Below, one piece after another: positions 6,503 to 11,271 of a stretch of DNA of 11,271 bases. The DNA lies in assembly GCA_029883255.1 (NCBI GenBank), contig JAOUJL010000033.1:1-11271 (forward strand), written 5' to 3'. The stretch's first letter is position 1. The number at the start of each line of letters is the position of its first letter. The position numbers and the translations under genes were made by a program. The notes beneath the pieces were generated by a model that was given only the letters and a program-made list of their open reading frames with translations, did not search any database and was not told where the DNA came from. This DNA is from Candidatus Bathyarchaeota archaeon. Lineage in GTDB: Archaea > Thermoproteota > Bathyarchaeia > Bathyarchaeales > Bathyarchaeaceae.

Positions 6503-6973
6503 ATGCTTCTCAGAATAATCCGCAATTTAACCTCAGAAGAAATACAAGAAAGGATCAGAAAGTTTGAGAAAGAGTTTGGCATAAGTTTTGAGAAGTTCGA
6601 AGAGCTTTTTCTTAAACAGCGGTTAGATACGAAGCACGCAAGGGTTTATTTCGACTGGGCGGAGCTAGTGAACAGTTATAAAGGCTACATTGAAGAAGGC
6701 CAACTTGATTATTCTGTGGAGGAAATAAAGGAGTTTAAACCAGAACAAGCGGCTCTGCTGACGCAAAAGAGACTAGAATTGTTGTGTATCCTTGCGACTT
6801 TAAGGGTTGACTCGATAAACGATTTGGCTCAAAAGGCAAGGCGAAACGTGAAAAATGTGCATCAAGACTTGAACGTGCTGAGCAACCTCGGCTTCGTTAA
6901 GTTGAATAGAAGACGAGGAAGAACCATCGTTCAAGAAACTTTCGTGAAAGAGATAACGTTTCTAATCCGTTAA
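6503..6973 (+). CDS. HVO_A0114-family winged-helix DNA-binding protein
   Basis: The 156-residue protein has an N-terminal charged helical part (about 10-80, with ERIRKFEKEFGISFEKFEEL). A winged helix-turn-helix follows at about 85-150: LTQKRLELLCILA, then INDLAQKARRNVKNVHQDL as the recognition region, and a basic wing KLNRRRGRTIV. This matches the archaeal HVO_A0114/COG4190 type of regulators. Members are known as the antitoxin-like partner of TumE toxins, but no TumE-like gene flanks this one, so it may be an orphan or a plain repressor. ATG 6503 is the start, with a GTGA stretch close upstream. GTTTTAAG (6463-6470) is a possible TATA box. The gene stands alone between an interrupted frame and a dead adenylate kinase gene. 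Confidence 0.75.
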   Translation: MLLRIIRNLTSEEIQERIRKFEKEFGISFEKFEELFLKQRLDTKHARVYFDWAELVNSYKGYIEEGQLDYSVEEIKEFKPEQAALLTQKRLELLCILATLRVDSINDLAQKARRNVKNVHQDLNVLSNLGFVKLNRRRGRTIVQETFVKEITFLIR

Positions 6974-7104
6974 TGAGCAATAAACATGCGCCGATACTGG
7001 TTTTCAAGAATTTTCGATTACATCCACAACAATGCTTAATTGTCAACTAGCCATATTCTCACGAAAAAAGAGCACAAACATGCACTGACTAGCGGAGGAA
7101 TAAA

Positions 7105-7717
7105 ATGGTTAACGCAATAATTTTCGGCGCACCGGGGTCGGGTAAGGGCACTTATGCTTCACGGTTGTAATCTAAGCTTAGTGTTGACGTGGTCGCTACT
7201 GGCAACATTTTCAGGGAGATCATGAAGGAAGCCACTCCCTTGGGCAGAAAGGTGAAGGGATATGTTGAGAAGGGATTACTAGTTCCTGATGACGTCGTTG
7301 TAGAGGTTTTGAAGCAGCGATTAGCAAGAATTCCGAAAGCAAAAGGTTTCATTTTGGACGGTTACCCACGAACAATTGAACAGGCAAAATACTTGGAAAA
7401 TATTACCAGTATTGAAGTCGTTATACAGCTTATTGTGCCTGACTGGATAATCATCGAACGTTTATCGACACGGAGAATCTGCAAGAACTGCGGAGAAGTC
7501 TACAATATCCACCACATGAAGCCGAAAGTGGACATGATATGCGACAAGTGCGGGGGACCAGTTTACCAGCGTTCAGACGACACTCCAGAAGTGATTAAGA
7601 AGCGAATTGGCGTCTACGAGCGTCAAACCCAGCCGATTCTGCAAGAAATTTGCGGCTGTTGTTTGGGTTGACTCTGAGACCCATGAGATCAAAGGATATG
7701 TAGTGGATACAACCTAA
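7105..7717 (+). pseudogene. adk: adenylate kinase gene with a premature stop and a frameshift
   Basis: Read through its defects, this encodes a long-lid adenylate kinase, which interconverts ATP + AMP and 2 ADP. The P-loop GAPGSGKGT (8-16) is intact, as are the AMP-site stretch ATGNIFREIM, the GYPRT motif, and a zinc lid with CKNC and CDKC pairs followed by VYQRSDDTPEV. Two lesions disable it. TAA at 7168-7170 (codon 22) breaks ASRL-SKLSVDV where a sense codon such as CAA is expected. Near 7645 the frame shifts, so the last 23 residues (FAAVVWVDSETHEIKGYVV) are in the +1 frame and end at TAA 7715-7717. The binding site GGAGGA (7094-7099) before ATG 7105 is still perfect. Low divergence suggests recent inactivation. 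An internal restart would lack the P-loop. A sequencing fault at both places is the alternative. Confidence 0.88.
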
Positions 7718-7832
7718 GAGCGAAGAAGCCTCATCTGTTCCGATTTCTCCGAAAGCAATAACAGTGATGTTAGGTGTTTCTGCAGCGGTTCACATTGCTT
7801 TGTACTTTGCATTTAAGATGCTCGGGGCTTAG
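7704..7832 (+). pseudogene. short membrane-protein remnant directly after adk
   Basis: A frame without any start codon runs to TAG 7830-7832 and reads KSEEASSVPISPKAITVM then LGVSAAVHIALYFAFKML. This is a polar N-terminal segment followed by one transmembrane helix, the layout of the beginning of a membrane protein. In many archaea adk is followed by a DUF106 (TMCO1/EMC3-like) membrane protein gene, and the overlap with the adk end fits that order. The remnant stops after one helix. The DUF106 link is inferred from position, not from a motif. A Sec61-beta-like tail-anchored protein is another possibility. Confidence 0.4.
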
Positions 7833-8482
7833 GTTTTTTGCGCGTACTACTGCTCTTTGCCGTGATCTTTGGGTGCCCGACTTTAGAATAGTATTCCTTC
7901 GTAATCTAGTGGAGCATTGAAAAAATCATTGATGCAAATCATGCCACTTCCACTTCGTTCCACCTTGTTATGAAGTCAGTTCAATAACTTATCGGGGTTC
8001 ATCTTCTTTATAAGAGACCTCCTAAACTCGAAAGCCAAGATCAGTCAATTCTCAAATGACTTACTTGTACTTTTCAGTTAGGCTTTGACCTAGAGGTAAC
8101 GTTGACCTTCTTCTCTTTTCATTTTTATTTTTGGTATCTGCATATATTCAAGGTTTCAGACGTTTTTGGCAAGGCTATCGCGAAACCAAAATAACTACTT
8201 GAAATCAGGATTTGTATCACTTTCGGGTTTGCCCTCCATTACACGCATGTCACTCAACGAAGCTACAGTCGGGTTCGGAGAGCATTAATTCTTTCAACAG
8301 ATACCGGTTTATTTCAAACAAATTCTTTTTCGACAGGAAAGACAAGAACGTATTCTGATTTAACATGCGGCATTATACAGATGTATGATGTATGGTGGAT
8401 ATTAACTCTGAATTCATAACAGTAAAATAGAGATAAGCCTAGAATCTGTTATTGCAGCCAGGGCTGAAGAGTTTGCTGGAGA
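7833..8482. other. non-coding stretch with no supported gene
   Basis: The 650 AT-rich bases hold no open frame with a plausible start. A few short protein-like snatches exist: plus strand 8101-8202 (LLLFSFLFLVSAYIQGFRRF), minus strand ending at 7976 (FRRSLIKKMNPDKLLN) and plus strand 8415-8518 (SVIAARAEEFAGDLWFFNA). None has a start codon or a family I recognise. They may be debris of old genes. Confidence 0.5.
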
Positions 8483-8510
8483 CCTTTGGTTCTTCAACGC
8501 AAACCAAAGG
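8483..8510 (-). terminator. perfect 9-bp hairpin behind the glycosyltransferase
   Basis: CCTTTGGTT (8483-8491) pairs exactly with AACCAAAGG (8502-8510) across a ten-base loop. It begins five bases past the minus-strand stop. A second short palindrome, GGCCC-AATTA-GGGCC (8509-8523), spans the stop codon. No T tract follows, so this may protect the transcript end rather than terminate it. Confidence 0.45.
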
Positions 8511-8515
8511 CCCAA

Positions 8516-9814
8516 TTAGGGCCTTGAAAGTTTTTCCATTAAATCAACTACCTTGTATTCTTCTTGTTCTTGCGGATGTTGAAGCCTTTCGTATATTCGC
8601 AGAGTCTGTTCAGCAGCCTCTCTCCACGTAAAGTATTGGAGCACTCTTCTTCTGCCATTTTGCCCCCATTTTCTGGCTCTGTCAGGATCGCACAGTGTTT
8701 CTTTGATTCCCCATGCGATGTCAGTAGGATTCCCGCCATTTACGTGCACGCCATTTTGGTCCGGTCCATATGGAATTACTTGTTCCCTGAATCCAACTAC
8801 GCCTTGTGCTCCGACAATTATGGGCTTTGCCATAGACATGGCTTCTAGGCTTACTATTCCGAAAGGTTCGTAGATTGATGGAAAGATGCAAACGTCTGCC
8901 GCTGCGTAGTGTAAAATACGTTCTTTTTCAGGTACGAATTCGAACCTGTAAGCAACTCTTTCGCTTATCCCGAGTCTGTTTGCTGTCTCAGTTATGTCGT
9001 TCTGCTGTTCGCCCTTTCCCAGAATCACCAATTTGGTGTTTGGGTAGTCACCTAAAACCGAAGGCATTGCCTGAACAAGACTTGTGACACCTTTAACCCA
9101 CGTAAGTCTTCCGAGGAATAGGATCATTTTCTCGTCAGGTCCGATCCCGTATCTTTTGCGTATTGCTTCCACATCTTCAGGCTTGCACTTTCTTGGACTA
9201 TAATGCTCAGGATCCACGCCGTTCCAGACCACATTTATTTTTGATTTCGGCCATCCGTGTCTAATCAAGTCTTCTTGCATTGCATGACTTACAGTTATTA
9301 TCTTGTCTACTTTTTGGGATGTCTCCCATTCAAAATGCGAGACAACCTCTGAACCTTGTCCTCCCGCTCTGCCCCACTCAGTACTGTGGACATGAAAAAC
9401 GACAGGAACTTTTGTTTCATTTTTAACCATGATACCCGATATACTGCTTAACCAATCATGTACGCATACAATGTCGTAGTTCAGACTTTCCTTTTTCAAC
9501 ATACTGTTTATGAATTTTGTTGCACTCAGTATATTGTAGATGAATATGTCATTGAACATGCGGATGTTCGTGCCCCATTTTTTTAAGTCATCAACTACAA
9601 ACATTGGAAATACGTTGCTCGCATCCGCAATTAAGGGTCTGTGAACCTCTACGCCTTTCATGATCTCCCTAGTCTTCAAGTTCCCAGGGTTAAGAGTGAA
9701 AACCGTAACGTCATTGCCCATGGAAACGAACTCACGAGTTATGTAGTCTGCATAAGTGCCCAACCCACCAACGAGGGCAGGAGGATACTCCCAAACGAAG
9801 AAGCCAATCCTCAA
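8516..9814 (-). CDS. GT-B glycosyltransferase, GT4/GT5 glycogen-synthase-like
   Basis: This 432-residue retaining glycosyltransferase has the two-domain GT-B fold. The N-terminal half starts with the starch-synthase-type EYPPALVGGLGTYAD (9-23), where GGL binds donor phosphate. VHDW (118-121) and FHVHSTEWGR (140-149) follow, as in glycogen synthases. The C-terminal half has FLGRLTWVKG (233-242) with the phosphate-binding R236 and K241, and the E-x7-E motif E316...E324 in YEPFGIVSLEA. Likely roles are alpha-glucan synthesis from a nucleotide sugar, or building a glycolipid or S-layer glycan. Archaeal glycogen synthases have this length. The start is TTG 9814, backed by GGTGGTG seven bases upstream. 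The gene is monocistronic, with a hairpin behind it. Confidence 0.88.
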   Translation of the reverse strand: MRIGFFVWEYPPALVGGLGTYADYITREFVSMGNDVTVFTLNPGNLKTREIMKGVEVHRPLIADASNVFPMFVVDDLKKWGTNIRMFNDIFIYNILSATKFINSMLKKESLNYDIVCVHDWLSSISGIMVKNETKVPVVFHVHSTEWGRAGGQGSEVVSHFEWETSQKVDKIITVSHAMQEDLIRHGWPKSKINVVWNGVDPEHYSPRKCKPEDVEAIRKRYGIGPDEKMILFLGRLTWVKGVTSLVQAMPSVLGDYPNTKLVILGKGEQQNDITETANRLGISERVAYRFEFVPEKERILHYAAADVCIFPSIYEPFGIVSLEAMSMAKPIIVGAQGVVGFREQVIPYGPDQNGVHVNGGNPTDIAWGIKETLCDPDRARKWGQNGRRRVLQYFTWREAAEQTLRIYERLQHPQEQEEYKVVDLMEKLSRP

Positions 9815-9821
9815 TTATAAA

Positions 9822-9828
9822 CACCACC
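9822..9828 (-). promoter_or_regulatory. ribosome binding site of the glycosyltransferase gene
   Basis: GGTGGTG on the minus strand is seven bases before TTG 9814 and supports that start. Further upstream GTTTATTTAACTG (about 9925-9938) is the best TATA-like stretch. Confidence 0.45.
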
Positions 9829-9990
9829 AGAATCATTCTTCTTCTTTAGATAAACGAACACAGAACCTGCTGATTGCAAATTAGATTACCTCTTCGTTAA
9901 AGATGCATTTATGACAGTTAAATAAACTATGAAGTCAGAATCAGAATTCAAACTGAACCTGATTTCTTACACGCTGTCAACAATGCACGG

Positions 9991-10140
9991 TTAAAAATGA
10001 CAAAACTCCGGAAAAAATATAAGACGTTTTACAGCCTTCGCTGCCATAATATTATTTCTTTGAGCCCCCCTTCCAGTTGTTCTTCCCGTCCCTTCCTTCA
10101 ACACGAGGACTGGAACAGTTTCTGAGGGTGTCGTTGTCAT
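9991..10140 (-). pseudogene. thermosome (group II chaperonin) gene broken after the N-terminus
   Basis: From ATG 10140 the minus strand reads MTTTPSETVPVLVLKEGTGR, then TTGRGAQRNNIMAAKAV. This is the typical start of archaeal thermosome subunits, ATP-driven ring chaperones of about 540 residues. After codon 37 (10030) the expected continuation (a helix leading to TLGPKGMDK) is absent. Instead twelve unrelated residues follow to TAA 9993-9991, for 49 residues in all. No other chaperonin sequence lies in the window, so the rest was lost by deletion or rearrangement. The expression signals remain: AAGGTGAT is five bases before the ATG, and TATA-like boxes lie upstream. A short peptide could therefore still be made, but it lacks the ATP site. 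Confidence 0.82.
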
Positions 10141-10145
10141 TCACT

Positions 10146-10235
10146 ATCACCTTGCATATTTTCGCGTGCTAAATATTTAAGCTAAGTACGAGCAAATCCT
10201 AGAACCGAAGGACTCCTTCATATAAATTTTTCTGA
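10146..10235 (-). promoter_or_regulatory. retained promoter and ribosome binding site of the broken thermosome gene
   Basis: AAGGTGAT (10153-10146) matches the archaeal anti-Shine-Dalgarno complement. TTAAATATTT (10180-10171) and AAAATTTATA (10230-10221) are TATA-like. The farther one would give a leader of about 55 bases that includes the binding site. Confidence 0.5.
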
Positions 10236-10292
10236 TGGTCGTCTGCTTTAACTTGTTCGGCGGGAAGTCCCTATCCTTTAGGTTGGGGATGA

Positions 10293-10527
10293 AAGCTGAA
10301 AGCCATATATTTCCATCCTCCGCATTTCTCTCGTGTAGGGAGGAGCTACCCCGAATATAAGCCCGTGGAGACCAAGACCTCCGTAACCCGCTCTTCGGAG
10401 AAGAGACCGAGTCTGGTCGGTGAAGCAGGAAACGAAAATTCCACGAAACGCCCTCCGAGCAGAGGCGGTGAGGAGGCAACCGGCAGAAAAAGTGGAAGCC
10501 CCAGCTTTCAAGCTGCGGGAGGAGGTC
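10293..10527 (+). mobile_element. probable 3' end of an IS200/IS605-type tnpB, solo remnant
   Basis: A plus-strand frame open from 10293 reads YPEYKPVETKTSVTRSSEKR, PSLVGEAGNEN and GSPSFQ. This low-complexity, arginine- and glycine-rich tail, with a PVE...EAG pattern, resembles the region after the zinc finger of archaeal TnpB proteins, as I remember them. The nuclease domain, its catalytic acidic residues and the CxxC finger are absent upstream, so only the far end is left. TnpB is an RNA-guided nuclease whose guide RNA overlaps this end of its gene, which agrees with the strong folding of the segment. Left and right ends of the element are not defined. The identification rests on pattern recall. 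Confidence 0.45.
10376..10527 (+). ncRNA. structured RNA candidate, possibly a tnpB-associated (omega) RNA scaffold
   Basis: GACCTCC (10376-10382) is perfectly complementary to GGAGGTC (10521-10527) and would close the domain. Inside lie four local stems: CTCTTC/GAAGAG (10391-10405, GGA loop), ACCGA/TCGGT (10406-10421), CCTC/GAGG (10452-10465) and CAGCTT/AAGCTG (10502-10515), the last extended by CCC/GGG with one bulge. GC content is well above the AT-rich flanks. Several nested helices in 150 bases point to selection for RNA folding. If this is an omega RNA, the guide would lie just 3' of 10527. Confidence 0.45.
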
Positions 10528-10707
10528 ACTGCAATATCTCGTCTCTTTTATTTTGTTTATTGTTCATTAAAACATGGTGAGGGCTTCTTTAACCTACGAT
10601 TTAGTAATACTCTTCAGCAAAGAAAATTTTCAATATGTTTGCAATATCGGGAAAAATTGCAGAGGTGCAAAAGAGTTACTGAAAACTTGATTCTATGCTT
10701 TTATAAT

Positions 10708-10735
10708 AAAAACAGAGAAAAGAGAAAAAAGGGGT
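10708..10735 (-). terminator. T-rich terminator after archaellin
   Basis: On the minus strand CCCC-TTTTTT-CTC-TTTT-CTCTG-TTTTT follows the archaellin stop by about 13 bases. Successive T tracts are the normal archaeal termination signal. The rest of 10528-10747 is AT-rich and shows no gene. Confidence 0.65.
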
Positions 10736-10747
10736 GGGGGGGAACGT

Positions 10748-11271
10748 TTAGCCTAAGTCAACGAAGGAGTTTGCGATCATGCCGCCTGGAGCAGTTCGTA
10801 CAACAGTCAATGCTGCGCCCGTGGCACTCCTGACCTCAACCTTCATGGTATCATAGTCGTTGAGCATAGTGGTTGTGCTGTTTGAATTTAGTCGGATCAT
10901 CAGAAAGGCTTTCTCTGTCGACTCTAGCACTGTGTTGCCGTTGTCGTTGTATATCGCGAACTTGGCTTGGTTATCAGACAGGTCAAGTGTGGTGCTCAAA
11001 TCATCCCAGGTTGTGTTGGTCGTTGATGGATGAACGCCCTCGTATATGTTTAGGAGTGTTGCGTTTGGCAAGTATACTGAGACTATGACTGAGCTGTTGC
11101 TGAGGTCTATTGAGGCGTGGCCGGCTGCAAGCTTCACTGGTACAAGAATGTATAGGACCTGGGTTGAGGTCTGGTTAGTTTTTGCTGTTACCAATCCGTC
11201 CAGTTGCAGTGCGGTCAGAGACTCTGCAAGACCTGACTGCATTGTTTCTTTTGTTTTCTGTGTGGTGTAGA
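10748..11271 (-). CDS. archaellin (archaeal flagellin), 5' end beyond the window
   Basis: The frame is open to the window edge (last full codon 11269) and gives at least 173 residues; the signal peptide and hydrophobic N-terminal helix lie outside. Archaellin subunits are cleaved by a type IV prepilin-like peptidase and form the swimming filament. The outer beta domain is recognisable: QVLYILVPVKLAAGHASIDL, a Ser/Thr/Asn-rich middle, and the closing VRTAPGGMIANSFVDLG. Five N-X-S/T sequons (NQT, NSS, NAT, NTT, NST) suggest N-glycosylation of the filament surface. The stop TAA is at 10750-10748. No other arl/fla gene is in view; they may follow upstream beyond 11271. ATG 11242 is internal and not the start. 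Confidence 0.85.
   Translation of the reverse strand, partial: YTTQKTKETMQSGLAESLTALQLDGLVTAKTNQTSTQVLYILVPVKLAAGHASIDLSNSSVIVSVYLPNATLLNIYEGVHPSTTNTTWDDLSTTLDLSDNQAKFAIYNDNGNTVLESTEKAFLMIRLNSNSTTTMLNDYDTMKVEVRSATGAALTVVRTAPGGMIANSFVDLG

Noticed and set aside
7168..7170. Recoding of the TAA within adk
   Set aside because: Known archaeal recoding uses TAG (pyrrolysine) or TGA (selenocysteine), and the same gene has an independent frameshift, so inactivation is simpler.
10262..10270. GGGAAGTCC, reminiscent of a conserved RNase P RNA box
   Set aside because: No matching P4 partner strand or other conserved boxes could be found at suitable distances.
10177..10529. Minus-strand frames over the thermosome upstream region and the structured segment
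   Set aside because: They overlap a promoter and a strongly folded RNA-like segment, and the proteins have no sensible composition.
10420..10833. Plus-strand 137-codon frame from the tnpB-tail segment into the archaellin end
   Set aside because: It crosses the archaellin terminator and gene end, so it is not a single gene. Its first part may reflect an older frame of the tnpB tail.
1..11271. tRNA, rRNA and CRISPR arrays
   Set aside because: Read by eye, no T-loop signature with matching arms, no rRNA motifs and no regularly spaced repeats were found.

Overview
The window looks like a piece of an archaeal chromosome of moderate GC, most like an uncultivated member of the Thermoproteota/Bathyarchaeia group. 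That placement is an inference from gene content. The supporting signs are an archaellin gene, the first codons of a thermosome gene, an adenylate kinase with a zinc-type lid, an HVO_A0114-type DNA-binding protein, poly-T termination, and frequent GTG, TTG and probably CTG starts behind GGAGG/GGTGAT-type ribosome binding sites.

Layout. Positions 1-1360 hold the tail of an unidentified gene, a convergent 39-residue CxxC mini-protein, a four-helix membrane protein and mobA (molybdenum cofactor guanylyltransferase). Positions 1361-2163 carry no intact recognised gene, but contain short repeats and a gene remnant with a frameshift that runs into the next start. Positions 2144-4011 hold a stand-alone HNH nuclease and an MFS transporter. 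Positions 4025-6022 are a minus-strand pair, a HAD hydrolase followed by a class III aminotransferase of the glutamate-1-semialdehyde aminomutase family. Positions 6119-7832 hold an interrupted membrane-protein reading frame, an HVO_A0114 regulator, a disabled adenylate kinase gene and a short membrane-protein remnant behind it. Positions 7833-8482 look non-coding. Positions 8516-9814 encode a GT4/GT5-like glycosyltransferase on the minus strand. Positions 9991-10527 hold a thermosome gene broken after about 37 codons, and a structured segment that reads like the 3' end of an IS200/IS605 tnpB with its RNA. The window ends inside an archaellin gene on the minus strand.

The functional genes do not form one obvious pathway: cofactor synthesis, transport, carbohydrate synthesis and motility lie side by side. 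The most striking trait is the density of broken genes. Adenylate kinase and thermosome are normally housekeeping genes, so these copies are probably relics of duplications or acquired copies, with intact versions elsewhere. I found no convincing new multi-gene system. The best leads are the decayed housekeeping genes with intact expression signals, the structured tnpB-tail element, and the CTG-started HAD gene.
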